Source: Galaxea fascicularis
Taxonomy: Eukaryota > Cnidaria > Anthozoa > Scleractinia > Euphylliidae
Direction of reading: 5' to 3'
DNA length: 64,000 bases
Assembly (NCBI GenBank): GCA_948470475.1
Contig: OX419345.1
Coordinates: 15,570,170 to 15,634,169 of the forward strand
Below, in pieces: positions 36,101-48,130 of the stretch. A model generated the notes under the pieces. That model was not told where the DNA came from, made no database searches, and saw only the letters and a list, made by a program, of their open reading frames with translations. Made by a program: the position numbers and the translations under genes. The stretch's first letter is position 1, and each line of letters opens with the position of its first letter.

Positions 36101-39100
36101 TGGCACTCAAGTTTTGCTGTTGAAACCACATCGTTGTCAAGGGAAATGCAAGTAGTATCCATTGGCACGTTTTTGGGCTGTGATGTTGTCAGTCTTAACA
36201 TGACAGCCCTTAAAGTTGCATTCCCCTTGACAACAACATGGTTTCAACGGCAAAACATGGGCGCCAAACTTCTCTCTGTCCAAACTTAACTGATAATCAT
36301 AGTATGATTTTTGTTCCCAAACAGTTGCTAGGACCTGCAGTTTGATCTTCATAGTACTTGATGTTCTCAAACCTCTGGGCCACAAGCGACTGATTGAATA
36401 TGAACTGGAAGGTTTCGGAATAAGGTACACTGTAACATAAATATGCTTGTGATTTGATTATAACACCTAGTCACATTGATAGGTTTGTTAATCTACATGA
36501 TACACTCAAGAACAGTGATGTAAACCTGTGATATTGTATGTCATACCACCTAATGACATGCCTGTGATTTGTATGTTACACTTCAGGGCTTCTTTATTTT
36601 TTGCCCTAAATTTTGTTAATTTTCATATGAAGTTTAGTGTTACTGATCTTTTTTCCAGTTTACTATGATGTTGCATCAATTTACACTTGACATGGATTCT
36701 CAACATTATTAAAATTTTGTTTTTAGGCTCAACAAAGAGCCTCCAAATATAACATTCAGAAAGAAGGAGAAGGGTGGAATCAATCTCCAAACTACAGTAC
36801 GTATGTGAAGATTAATTTTAGATCAATGCTTCTCTTATTAACCTGGCTCACACACATGACACAAATGCAAGTGCAACCGCCAATGCAAACAATTTTCACG
36901 TCCAAACACAAGGGCGAGGAAGGTAAGATAAGCAAGCGCAGTTGAAGTCTTTTCCTAAGAGCGCAGGTGAGGCTGATGTATTTATCTTGCATTGCATTTA
37001 CGTTTACCCTGGTTCACATGTTTGAAATGCAAATGCAGGTGTAAATGCATGTGTAAATGCAAGTGCAAGAAAACTAAATTTTTTTCATTTCTTGTGTTGG
37101 CACTTGTGTTTGCATTTGTGTTACGGTAGTTCACATATGAACTTCTTGCATTTTCCAATTGCATTGCATGTGTAGATCAGTTAACACTTCCTGTCTTGTG
37201 TAACTGTTACTAACAAACAGTTTCAAGAACTGTATGACTGTATCAACTGTATGTTTTTTTTTCAAGCTTTAAATGGTTTAAGTTGTTTTACTGAATACCA
37301 CAAAAACTTCTCATGCACAGCTACAGAACGTGTAGTTTGGTGTTTAGGTGTAACAAACTTTTGTTAGTAACAGTAATACTCAAGACAATTTTTTTTCTGT
37401 AACTTGCTCTGTAATACTGAAACTAGTTATACTTCATCAGACTACAATGCAGGTCATAAGACTTTGGGTTACTTGACAAACTTAGGCGAAAAATTTCACT
37501 ACGCACACTTCTACCCTAATAACAGAAACAAATGTTGTTCCTTTACTGCGTCCTTTAGGACCCCCCTCCCCCAGACAATGTTGAAATATTCCAGCCATCG
37601 ATGGATGCATCTGCATGCTTTTTTGCGATCGCCAAAAATCAACATTGTAATTGGGGGGGAGGGGGTAAAGTGACAATTGTCTCAAGACTTTTGTCCTGCA
37701 TTGTAGTTGTACTAAAGGTAGAAAACTGGTGTTGCATTGCAAGGTTTCAATGCTAGATAAGTTTTATGTGGGAATATTACACAATCATGTAATGATACCA
37801 GCATTTTCTCTTAGTTACATTTTATTTTGTGTTGCACTGCAAGTTGAAGGAAAATTGCATTGTCTAACAGCTCCTTTAAATTGTTGAGATTCTACGCCCA
37901 AGGAATAAGGCAAGATTTGGAATGATTCAGAAACATATTGACCTTAATTTTGGTGCAAATTGTAGTGTACCCAATCAGAACTTGACATTGAGTCAGTGAG
38001 GTCCATTTTGAGTGAATATCGCATTGCCAATGCTGATATCACCCTCAGATATGATGCTACTGCTGATGACCTCATCGATGTAATTGAAGGAAACAGGCAA
38101 GTAATGCTGTTGTTTCAGATGAATGTTTATTGGCCTCTACAGATGAACACCAGTTAAATTCAGGGTTTAGTGCATTTTCATTATCTTGATCATCTACTAA
38201 ATCTATCATGCTTGACTTTTTGGAACAATGTGTTTTCAGTAGAGTTATTTATGGCTTAATTAGTCACTTAACATGTAAAATGTAAAGGTGATCATTGTAG
38301 GACAAAAATGTGTAAGTAATAACCCAACATCCTGCAGTGTTATGCAACTTTAAATATTCAATCTCAAGGACTTCCTCCACAACCTCAGAACTTGTGTTAC
38401 CATCTTGAATGCTTCATGGTTCAGCTTGGGTAGGAAATTCACTAGTGACATATCTTGGCATTGGTTTGATACAGTTTCCATTTTTACTTGAAAGATAAGC
38501 ACTACTTCTATGTGGGTTCTGGCAAAAGCTCTATGCTACAACTGAAAGAAACTTAATCAGGTTTTCAATACATAATCCTTTGTTTTTTACAACACAGGGT
38601 TTACATTCCTTGCATCTACATCCTGAACAAAATTGATCAAATATCAATTGAAGAATTAGATTTAGTCTACAAAATTCCACATGCAGTTCCCCTATCAGCT
38701 CACCACAAATGGAACTTTGATGACTTATTGGAGAAGACATGGGAGTACCTTGATCTCATCAGAATGTAAGTATAAGCAGAAGTTATATGTTAATGTGGCT
38801 GAATGTAATTTAGTGTTCCGAAAGGTGTCCCCATTTCAACAGTTGTTACACTTGGAGTTTTCAGTCACATTTTGTACCAAAAGAATCAAGAACATATAAC
38901 CACAAGAAGTTTATAAATCTTGTCAAAGTTCAGTGGCTCATACTTACCGCATTAGTGACTAAAATATTCTGACTGACTAATAATGTGTGTTTGAAAAAGT
39001 GTACTTAATCTCGTTTTATGAAATTGTTTGATAACTTATCTCGGTGCATTTTAATAATGTCCAAATTTTCAGTAATTACACAGAATATCAATATCAATAT

Positions 39101-40431
39101 CATTGGACTGTTATGTGGCCTTGCTCACCTATGTTCTCCATGCAGTGTGTCTTGCTTCTTAGAAAAGGCTTTGAAATTTCAACCACCACAGTGATTTGCC
39201 TCTTCTGCAACCAGTTTTGGAGACTAACAACAAAAAAAGCTTTTCTCTCTTAAAATAATTTTGCTACTAGTAAGAAATCTGTGACTTATAACACACACCC
39301 CCTCCCTCTCCCTCCTAGTTCAAAGTTGGTAGTCCACATTTCTAGCATGGTGTTGCACTGCTACCAACTTTGATAAGAAGGGGGAGGGAGCCAGGTGTGG
39401 AATTAGTGTAAAAAATGGAGACATTGTTACAGTCAAAATGAGGTATAAAGGCCTAACTATTGTTTTTTTTTTTGCCACTGGTTGTAGTAATACAGCTTTT
39501 GTTCATTTTGTTTTTGCATCTGAAACACTTTGACGATCATGGGTTTGACTTCAGTTGGGAAAATGGTATTTGCCTTGTAATGTAATGAAGCATATTCTGA
39601 ATTTGTGTTATTTCATTATTTGATCTCAATAGTTATACAAAACCAAAAGGCCAGCTACCAGATTATGCCGCGCCAGTGGTACTGAAAAGTGGACAATCAA
39701 CTGTGGAAGACTTTTGCAACTCGCTTCATAAGAGTATCATGAAGGAATTTAAACAGTAAGGGTTCCACAGGATTTGTACACATCTTGAAAACTCTTGAAT
39801 TTTAGGAGTCTGATTTCTAGACCTATAAAGTACTTGAAATATTGGTTTTTGGTCCTTGAAAGTCTGATTTGTTACTGAACAAGATCTCAAATTATCAACG
39901 CTTTTAAATGCTCAAAGTTTTAGGGTAGTGAGTGCAAATGTTCATACAAACAGCATGCAAATTTCTGGGGATGCTAATGAAATGCATAAACTCTTGGTTT
40001 TTCCATCCCCAGTTCCATATTGTTACTCTTGTGTGCGTGTATCTTGAGGAACAATTAAGTGCACCATGCCTGTCTATGCTCTGCATATGTTTTCATGCTC
40101 TTGTATTGAGAAGTGCTTGAATTTTTATAATAGGCCCCTGGAAAGTCCTTGAAAAGTCCTCGAATTTTTGACCTGAAAAAGTATATGAAGCCTGATTTCA
40201 GCTATTATTCCACTGTTTTATCTCAGAAGTTTGCTTGACCCCCTCTTTTTCTCTTTTTTTTTGGGGGGGGGGGCAGGCCCCCTTAAAAGCCATTTTTTTT
40301 GGCAGTTAATTTTTTTTATTTCCCCCCACAGTGCATTAGTTTGGGGATCATCAGTTAAATTCAGCCCACAGAAAGTTGGTAAAGAGCACACCTTGCAAGA
40401 TGAAGATGTTGTTCAAATAGTGAAAAAGTGA
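33103..40431 (+). CDS. DRG1: DRG1, developmentally regulated GTP-binding protein 1, complete
   Basis: Ten exons: 33103-33141, 33214-33334, 34485-34529, 35200-35400, 36325-36424, 36727-36796, 37966-38096, 38598-38765, 39633-39755, 40332-40431. They give 1098 nt, 365 residues, close to the 367 of human DRG1. Residues 14-54 are the basic helical N-terminus ([20 protein letters not shown]). The G1 loop GFPSVGKST is at 69-77, G3 DLPG at 115-118, G4 NKID at 246-249 and G5 SAHH at 269-272. The C-terminal TGS domain (about 290-365) ends [13 protein letters not shown]1 is a cytosolic OBG/HflX-type GTPase that associates with translating ribosomes together with its partner DFRP1/ZC3H15. Intron 7 has a GC donor (AG then GCAAGT); every other intron is GT-AG. 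All phases agree and all G motifs are intact. Confidence 0.97.
33526..33792. repeat. GGG/CCC-rich inverted-repeat element
   Basis: It begins TGTTAAGCCCCATGGGGACA and ends CACCCTGGGACTTAACA. Inside, the theme TCAATTTCCC...CCCTGGG is repeated several times. It lies in intron 2 of DRG1. Probably a MITE; no ORF of its own. Confidence 0.5.
35457..35830 (-). mobile_element. LINE 3'-UTR fragment with (GTA)n tail
   Basis: A run of AGT/GTA units (35457-35479) is followed by GATTTTATTCAAGTGTCAAG and CTAATTGGGGACACTAATAA, then a T/A-rich body with TGTTGAACTCTTTCTGTCTG. It shares CTAATTGGGGACAC with the fragments at 12636 and 49757. It lies in intron 4 of DRG1. Confidence 0.5.
36070..36303. mobile_element. 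Foldback MITE in DRG1 intron 4
   Basis: The ends ACTACGATTATCAGTT and AACTGATAATCATAGT are complementary with one mismatch. The symmetry continues inwards through GTTGAAACCAC and TTGTCAAGGG segments to a central loop near 36170. It is about 234 bp, ending 21 bp before exon 5. Confidence 0.7.
36838..37165. repeat. AAATGCAAGTG-rich foldback or simple repeat
   Basis: ATGCAAGTGCAA-type 12-mers cluster (CAAATGCAGGTGTAAATGCA, then TGTGTAAATGCAAGTGCAAG). Partial complements (GCACTTGTGTTTGCATTTGT) lie at the right end. It lies in intron 6 of DRG1 and is imperfect. Confidence 0.4.
39760..40180. repeat. CCTTGAAAAGTCC repeat, copy 1
   Basis: It contains CTTGAAAACTCTTGAATTTT and AAGTCCTTGAAAAGTCCTCG. 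These are diverged versions of units in 51074-51361. It fills most of DRG1 intron 9. Non-coding. Confidence 0.45.
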
Positions 40432-40850
40432 GTTTAGCATTTCATGAATTAATAAAGAACTTTGATTTATAACTTAATTATTTCAAACTCTTCTATTGCA
40501 ACTAGCAAGACAACTCTTATGACACAAGCACAGGACAAGTGCTGCTGTAAAAACTAGATTCCATGGTGCATGTTAAGGTTTGGCATTGCAAAGTTGACCA
40601 TCATACATTGGATATACTTACTCTAAATTTTGTCACAAAAATTTTATTCAAGTTATATATGTATAAAGGTATATTGCTGTTTTACAGCTTTAAAAAAGAT
40701 GCTGCAGAAAGAATGAGACTCTGTCTCCCGATGCTTTTATTACCAGAGCCTTAAGCTGCAACAAACAGAAGGCTGTACAACATTTTGTTAAGAAGCAACC
40801 TGTTATGTTATCATATGGCACAAGCATGTTTGTATTCTTTTAAATATATG

Positions 40851-40856
40851 AATAAA
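40851..40856 (+). terminator. DRG1 polyadenylation signal candidate
   Basis: AATAAA lies 420 bp after the DRG1 stop in an AT-rich 3' flank. A second hexamer is at about 41222. Either could end the transcript. Confidence 0.4.
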
Positions 40857-41563
40857 ACTTAAGGATAAAGTGAAATCACAGTGAAGTGTAGAAGGTATCT
40901 CCATTCCATTTTGAAGAATGCATATTAATTAATCATTTTGCGTTACAGAGTATAAAACACAAAAGGAGGTGCACCCCATAACCAGTGAAATGAAATGTGA
41001 TCAGAGAACTGACATCATGGACTGGAGCATGAAGCTACGAATGAGACAGCAAACTGCTCAATTGTATAGGAGGATTATTCTCAAAGAAACAAGGATATTT
41101 GTTGTGGTTACACAAGTTCATTTTCCTGCCTAATAGACCTATCCAGCTTACCTTCATCCTAGATCATACTGTGTAGTTGACCTGTCCACAGAAGCAAATT
41201 AATTTTGTATTTAAAAACCTTAATAAAGAGAAGCAAAATACACAAGGTGTAGTTGGTTTTTTGAAAGTAGTGTTTCTTACCAATATAATTTTCATCAGAT
41301 ACGTACGGAGACCAGTCTGACTATAAGAGTGTCCCGGGTACAAATGCCTAAACCAGGGTCCTCTCTAATTGTTAAGTTGGAAAATGGCTGTGCCATTTCT
41401 GAGTTGTTAGTGTGAGGGTGACTTTAGTCCCTCCTTCAACCCTTTGCTTTTTCAATTCCTGTCAAACATTTTGTACATGTGTTTACCAGTGCATAACACT
41501 TGGTATATGTTCCACTTATGTTATCACTAAAATCCAACCATGAAAGTGTACATTGTCAACCCA

Positions 41564-41722
41564 GGGCTGTGTGCTAGAGGTTCCCTGTTGCCCCTGGTGA
41601 CTCATGTTTGCCTTTAAGCAACCCGGAAATATAGTTTTGCACCAAACTTATAATGCTGGGTGCCCTGGATTTCAAGGGTTTAGAGATTTTGGGTGCTCAA
41701 CTAGTTTTCTTAGAGCACATTC
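41564..41722 (+). mobile_element. MITE family A, copy 1
   Basis: It shares with 56198-56343 the order GGGCTGTG(TG)CTAG, ATTTTGCACCAAA-like, TGGATTTCAAGGGTTT and TTTTCTTAGAGCACA. The ends of the better copy are inverted repeats. This copy is more decayed. Confidence 0.55.
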
Positions 41723-44705
41723 TTGCAACCAAATACAACCACAATAGCCTAATGAAAAACAAATTTTCATCAAGATACTACAAAAGATATACTAAGGAGA
41801 GTGAAATTCCTTTTGATATTATTTTGTCTGGTATAAGGAGAGCAGATGGAAGAATATTATAAACTACAACACTTAAATTTCACACCTGAAGACTTGTCAA
41901 GCATAAAATGTAACACAAATTATGTCACCCATCTCATAGAGCTTCCAGCAACATTTCCTAACAACTCAAAGGAATAAAAACCTTGTACCTGCGATAATTC
42001 TTTTCATTTTCCAAGTTCAGTGGCTCTTAGCTGGTTTGATTTTAAGGTGGGGGAATTTTCAAAAAGTAGCTGGGGAATCCAGCTATTTTGGTAGTCAATC
42101 TGTAGTTCATCAGTGAGAGTAACCAGGATCTGATTCAGAATTTCTGGGAAAAACCCTGGCCCCTGGCTCTGACAGACAGCCCTGCTAAACCCTAACAGTG
42201 ACCGGCATGTACTGTAACTTCTCGGGTGTGGATCCACTGGTTTCCACCATTTTATGGAAATTGGTCAGAATTTTCATTTTAAAAGATGTGTACATTTTTA
42301 AGGGCACTTTAGGGAGTTAAAATTGACAAATTCCTGGGGAAGCATGTCCCTGAATCCCCCTAGGAGCTTGCGCCTTCGGTGCTTGTTTTGCAGTAAATCG
42401 GTCAACATTTTTCCTACACCCGCGCCTGTTTCTCTTAACAAAATCACTACTTTTACAAACAGGTAAGCTATGATAAAGAAAATAACCCATTTTTAAAAAT
42501 AACTTTCATGGTTTTCAGGGGATCAATGGTTGTCTTTCTAAAGATATTATCTTCTCACTCACTGTGACAGGCCAGTGAGGCAACCTTTTTTCGACCCAAG
42601 ACTCCTCTCTTATCTTCAACACAGATTACCAGTGATGAAATGTCTGGATGTGCCAGTTAATTCTCAGACATGTACTGTAGTGCAAAAAACAAAGTGAAGG
42701 GAGAACAGTGCAGGTAATCACAGGTTTACATATGGGGGTCTTGTAGGAAGGGCAATTTTGGTCAGCTCTGTTTTTTTATTTTGTTGCCATAGTTATGAAC
42801 CAGTTACATATAAACAAAGCATTACCACTGAAACTTTTGATGCTAGGCACTTGCTCATCAAACCAGTTGTCTTAACTGAAAAGGTAATGGTAACTGTGTT
42901 TGATCTCTGTGACAAGGTATTTTTATGAGGGAAATGTGTACTTTACATAATATTGTTGCTCTTTAAATACAAGTGCAAGAGACAGCACTAACAAAGGGAA
43001 AATATCCTGCTCAACATGCGTTTTAAACTTGCTTCCACAAGCTTTTAGCTAGATGAATCATGTGTATTAACCAGTCAAAGACATTGTCTCCACATTGTCA
43101 GAAAATTTGAAGTGCACATAACTCTCATTGCATAATTTTATTTTGCATATTAAATATCAATACTCAGCATTAAGTCAATACTTTAAAAATTATTACACTA
43201 GACAATAACAATAAACTAAAATTTTTCTAGACAATCAAATCCAAGCTAACATCTACAGCTGTAATCTAATCTGATCTGAAAAAGTATTAAAATTCTCTTA
43301 TAAAGTACAAGTAATCTACAACAGTTTGACAAAAACAAAGACTGTTATAAAGATTTCCACATGACAATGAAAAAGATAGGACATACATAATCAATTTCAT
43401 GGAGAAAGTTGAGTTGAGGAAAGAAGAAAAATTGAATTTACCGTAAAATTATAGAAAATACATTAACTTATGAGAGTCCTGCTGGTTCGTGCAGTGTTAG
43501 TCCACCAAGTTCATCACTGAGCTTTTAACCTACAATCTTTCTCTCTCAGTCAGAGAATTTGTAACTTTAGAACTGTGAGGGTAAGCTTTGGTCTGACAAT
43601 TAAAGTCAATAGTAGAGACAATTTACAAGTGGTAAATAACAAACTAAGTAAATAACTTGTAAGTCAAACTAAGTGACACTCCAAATGATTAGCCAGTCAT
43701 ATTGTTTGTTTCAAGTTTAAGGAAAAAAAAACTTAATTCAGATTTACTGTGAAACGTTTTTTTTTGTCTAGCTTAGTGAGTTCTGGTCTCACAGTTTTAT
43801 TTATGACTTCTGGCAGGGGTGAAAACAGTAGTTTTTTTAACAAATATTGTGTTCAAATGCGGCTAATCTACCCTTACACATTTTGTTGCTCATGACTTGT
43901 AAGCATGATGAAGGGTTTGGAGAAAACAGAAACTTTTAAGTTGAACCTTTTGTCACAAACCAAAACTGCAGGAAAGGTGACCACCTTGGTTTGTGTGTTC
44001 ACTCACAAGAGGTTCAACTTTGACACAGCCGTTATACAGCTAATACTCAAACAATCAGGTTGCCATGGTGCTACATGGTACACTTCTACCAAGCTGTTTA
44101 AAGAAAAACGCCAAAATGACCGGAAACTTATCAGACATGTTACTGCCTAGACCCCTTCCACTAAAACATGGAAGAGCCTTTTTTTTTTATGAGCATTAGA
44201 AGCAAATATCCATGTAACTGACAACCAGGTGTTCCTTTTGTGTTTGTTCTCAGAAATGATGATGACATGAATACTAACTATAGACCCTTTGTATAAATGG
44301 CAATGTACATCCTAAGCCTCACATTCATCCTTTGTCAAAAAACACAAGTACAAGGCCAAGGATCTACAAAGTATTGTTATTCAAATTTAGGCACCATTTA
44401 AGCAAAAGGTCTATGTATCAGGCAGCTAGTTCCACTGTTCAGCCAATTAATCAAAATTTATAGAGAAGAGCTGTAGGGGTTCACTTCAAAGTAGAAAACC
44501 ATTTCATTTTTGTGAAGTGTACCTGTTACAAGACAAAAAAACTGTTGATTTCTGTGCATTATAAAATTCACGGATAAAGGAGCACTCACTGATAATAGTA
44601 GTTGCCCTGTTACTATAGAAGAACCTGTGCCAAAGAATGATCCTTTAGCAAAGTTGAAATACTCATTAGAGCTTGTGGCAATGTACATTAGAACAATAGC
44701 ATCAT

Positions 44706-44711
44706 TTTATT
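44706..44711 (-). terminator. Possible RANBP1 polyadenylation signal
   Basis: AATAAA on the minus strand lies about 37 bp after the stop codon, which would imply a very short 3' UTR. Unproven. Confidence 0.25.
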
Positions 44712-44747
44712 AGTTACTAACAGTACTATCAATCTTCAATGCTGATA

Positions 44748-46803
44748 CTACTTCTCAGGAGCATCCTCTGAACTTGTGGCCTCATTACTTTCATCTGATG
44801 GTGCTGTTTCTGATTCTTTTGGCTCACTGTCTTCAGTGCTGGGTTCAGTATCTTTACTTTCAGCCTTGTTTTCAACTGTATTTTCTTCATTACTTTCCTT
44901 GACTGTAAGACCTTCAAGTTCTTTTGCAAGCTTGTTACTCTCTTGTTCCTCTGTTTTTTCATCCAACTTACTTTGGCAATCTTCAAATGCTTCTTTAAAT
45001 TTCTTGGCATCTATTTCAAGTGATATTAAGAGATGACTTCATTTGTGAAAACACTGAAGCTTCCAGTGAAACACATTAACACTACTTCAAATGCTTTGAA
45101 TCAAACTACTGTCAACAGCAACCAAAGAAATTAGCTATCCAGTTTTTGAGAAAAGGAGTTTGCTTTCATTTTAGATACAGTTGTGCTGTACAGCTGTTCT
45201 TATACTGTAACTGTATGTTTGTTGTAGCACAACAATAGCAGACTGGATAATAAATCCCCCTCAAGAGAATGTCATGCGAGTCTCTGTAACATTAACTGTC
45301 ATTCCATATAAACAAGTAAATCAAACAAGAAAAAGACTGAACCACAACAGCAGCTTGCAGCTCTTGGTATGAAAACAAGTAGGGCAAACTGAGTATAAGT
45401 TCCTAGCACAAATTGCACAAGAAAGAAAATTAACTGGTCCTCAAAGTACCAATGACTTTGATGGTACGGTCTTTGAGGTAATACAATTTTTGTGTATAGT
45501 GTATGCCAAGGGGAACAATTTCCATTACACTCCTACTTTATTGAGTACACCCATCCACCCATACAATGTACCCCATCCCCATTAATTAAGAGTAAGATGC
45601 AAATGTACATCTACATTGCACAAGTGCCAAGGGTACAGTGATAAATGATCAAAATAACTCCACAGGCAATTAAAATACTCACTTTCAGCATTTGCAAACC
45701 TAATAGCCAGGGTCTCGGTTTTTATGGCTTCATCAGCATAGTCATCTGCCTTCCAAACCCAAGCTCTGTCACTACCACAGTTTGGCTGTAAGTTCATGTC
45801 TTTTGTGACTGTAATAACAGCGACAATCACACACATGTAAACTGCATGGCAATATCACTTTTCAGATAGTGGCACATTCAAGTCCTACTGTTTGAATATT
45901 CCCTTGACAGCTCTTGGGTAAACTGCAAAGGTCGATGTATTTTGGAATGCCAACCCATCAAATGAAATTTGTATTCAACATAACAGATGGCCATGCATAT
46001 GATGCACTATCAGCCAAAACAAAACAGAGGTTACCAATCTTAACATTTACTGGAGTGCCCTTACATAGGCAATAAAACTGTGAATTAAACTAAAAGCCAG
46101 TCAAAGGGGAATAAATAAAAATAGAAATTTATACTTAACAGCAGCTGCACAAACCAATTTTAAACAAGAAGCCACTTACACATATGACAACTTACAAAGA
46201 CACAAGAACACTGGCAATTGTTCAACGGTAAACACAGTTTCAAACTCAAAATCGGATATCTTTTGAATGACCAATGCGAAGATGATTCAGCATAAAAGTT
46301 TGCCTTCAAAAAACGACAGCGACTCACTGTAATGGTTGGCACAGATCTTTAACGTCTTGTCTCTTCGCATAAGAATTCTGTACTTTCCTTTGTCACTGTG
46401 TTTTAAGATTTTCACTTCTCCAACTCCTCTTTCTTTCCACTCATTTTCTTCGCCGCTTGTTTCAAATCGGAAAAGCTTTGCTCGCCTGTTGGGAATGATT
46501 TGCAAAATTAAGAGACTTGGCAGTGTCACACACTACCAGAAACCCAAAATACATTAATTCGAGATGGTACATATTTGCCACAAAAATAAACTCACAGCTT
46601 TAGGAGTGCTTCCTCATTTTCCTCGAGCGATTTAACCTCCACCTTCGGAAGGTCAACGATCGGTTCAAAATGGATCTCTGGACTAGAGGGAGCATCGTCC
46701 GTTGCCTGTTGAAAAAGTTAAAATTTGAGCACCGCAGAGAGAAAAACTGAAATAAAAACGAAGTTACGTGCACTAATAACTAAAGTACCTTTTCGTTGCT
46801 CAT
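44748..46803 (-). CDS. RANBP1: RANBP1, Ran-binding protein 1, complete
   Basis: Minus-strand exons 46803-46789, 46705-46596, 46485-46328, 45808-45683 and 45010-44748 splice in phase to 672 nt, 223 residues (human about 201). The Ran-binding domain runs from about residue 20 to 145: [47 protein letters not shown] and [15 protein letters not shown] are family signatures. A leucine-rich stretch [10 protein letters not shown] (164-173) aligns with the nuclear export signal of vertebrate RanBP1. The remaining tail to 223 is a longer-than-usual acidic S/E/T-rich region. The protein binds Ran-GTP, acts as co-factor for RanGAP1 in the cytosol and recycles transport complexes. The start exon encodes only five residues (MSNEK), and I see no better upstream ATG. 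Confidence 0.96.
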
Positions 46804-46885
46804 TGTGCGCCTTTCAGGGGAGGATGGTCGAGATACAGCGAGATTCAACTAGCCGGCTATCAACGTTATCCAAACTAAAAAATTA

Positions 46886-46893
46886 TTTCGCGC
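46886..46893. promoter_or_regulatory. E2F-like site upstream of RANBP1
   Basis: TTTCGCGC fits the E2F consensus TTTSSCGC. It lies 83 bp upstream of the RANBP1 start. A second site, GGCGGGAA (complement TTCCCGCC), is at 46991-46998. Mammalian RANBP1 is E2F-regulated. Confidence 0.45.
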
Positions 46894-46990
46894 TATCTTC
46901 TTCAAAATTGCGTAACGTCATATTGCGCATAAGCCACAACGCATCCGCTTGGTCAGTTGTTTGGCATCGCGGGCTCGTACGCTGTGAACT

Positions 46991-46998
46991 GGCGGGAA
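46991..46998. promoter_or_regulatory. Second E2F-like site upstream of RANBP1
   Basis: GGCGGGAA is the complement of TTCCCGCC, about 190 bp upstream of the start codon, in a GC-richer patch typical of a housekeeping promoter. Confidence 0.4.
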
Positions 46999-47354
46999 TC
47001 TTCGCACCGAGGCAACAGATGTGCATGTGTTCATGGATTTGCATAACATTAGGTGGGCCAAACTCACCAATAATGGCCCTGTATTCGAAGGTAAGCTTAA
47101 ATAATTACAAACTGTATGCTTACCATTTACGATTGTATGCTTAATAATGTCATTTAAGCTGTCATGTTGATCACCAGTGTCGACTGTATGAAAGCCGGGG
47201 TGTTTTCGTGCGATCCCGGGAAAACTTTTTTACTGGTATTTACAAGTGTGGTTTTCTCCCGGGACGACGGAAATCATATTTTGTATGTTTCAATTTTCTT
47301 AATAAACTTGAACTTGAAGTTGAACTCGGAAAACAGTTTCGTCAGGGACAAAAT

Positions 47355-47438
47355 TAGTCTCCACTGCAGCCGTTTTTACGCGTTTTAGTGTCGTCACGCA
47401 ACGCTCTTCCCCACTAAAAACGGCTGCGAGGGAGACTA
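47355..47438. repeat. Short inverted repeat (GCAGCCGTTTTT / AAAAACGGCTGC)
   Basis: TAGTCTCC...GCAGCCGTTTTT is mirrored by AAAAACGGCTGCGAGGGAGA ending CTA. The arms are about 24 bp with a loop of about 37 bp. Probably a MITE core. Confidence 0.55.
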
Positions 47439-47727
47439 GGACGAAATCCTCGCGTCTTAGTTTTCGGCCAGTGTATTAACTGCAGTTACCGGCCGAAAAC
47501 ACGTCTGCGTTCACAGGCTGAAACGCAGACTTCAGACCAGAGGTAAAATTGCAGATTAAGTGTTGATTACATACTGCAAACGGCAGACCAGGGGCAAAAT
47601 GAAGACTGAGCCTAAAGTAGCGAAAATTATGAGAGTTGCAGCCATGAGGGATTTAGTCACGTGGTTCAGAAATTTTGATACAAGTTCCCCTTGCCTCGTT
47701 CTGCTTAAACTACATCTGGGAACCAAA

Positions 47728-47815
47728 AAAGAACACCAATGACGGGTTTGAACCTGTGACCTCGCGATACCAGTGTGATGCTTTAACCAACTGTGCTACA
47801 AGGCTACTGACTTTG
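47728..47815 (-). mobile_element. tRNA-derived SINE head
   Basis: On the minus strand an A box TAGCACAGTTGG and a B box GGTTCAAACCC, correctly spaced, match the RNA polymerase III consensus. I could not fold a proper anticodon stem, and no mature tRNA ends are seen. It is therefore a tRNA-derived SINE rather than a tRNA gene. Downstream on that strand come CTGGTCTGCCGTTTGCAG-like motifs (47500-47640). Confidence 0.55.
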
Positions 47816-48031
47816 GGAGCAGGTCAGTTGTGCAACTGCTCCCATTATGTCAGTTGTTGTAGTTGTTGTTGTAGATGTGCAGGTAATCAATAGTAATCAA
47901 TTATTGATTACTACTGAAAGACAGTTTGCCACCTCTACTAGTAACATGGAGCAGAAGCAATGATGATGACAATGGCAACGAAAAAGTCATTCCAAAATAT
48001 AACTTCTCGTTTTTACAAATACAACTTATGT

Positions 48032-48130
48032 ATGTTTTGCACCCCCACCCCTCCAGAATTTCCAATTTAGCTCCATATGTTTCTTTACAATCTTTTGCTT
48101 TTGCCACCCCCCTTCCCCTTGGAATCCATT
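48032..48130 (+). repeat. Dispersed repeat, copy 2 of 2
   Basis: Reverse-complement partner of 11058-11170. It shares CACCCCCACCCCTCCAGAAT and CCACCCCCCTTCCCCTTGGA with small differences. Confidence 0.5.

Larger units (their letters stand above)
40857..44747. other. Spacer between convergent DRG1 and RANBP1
   Basis: DRG1 (plus) and RANBP1 (minus) converge here. Apart from 3' UTR sequence and one inverted-repeat element (41564-41722), I see no coding exon. A short imperfect inverted repeat with TTAAGTTGAACCTTTTGTCA and its partial complement lies near 43940-44025. The small ORFs are not supported. Confidence 0.55.

Noticed and set aside
44776..45036. Ser-rich plus-strand ORF and an alternative minus-frame ORF in RANBP1 exon 5
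   Set aside because: Shadows of the acidic low-complexity coding exon of RANBP1 in other frames.
46725..47144. 139-codon plus-strand ORF over the RANBP1 promoter
   Set aside because: It overlaps RANBP1 exon 1 antisense and the promoter. The protein has no recognisable features and the region is explained by promoter sequence.
47728..47815. Functional tRNA gene
   Set aside because: A and B boxes are present, but anticodon and acceptor stems do not pair and the sequence continues into repeat; a SINE head fits better.
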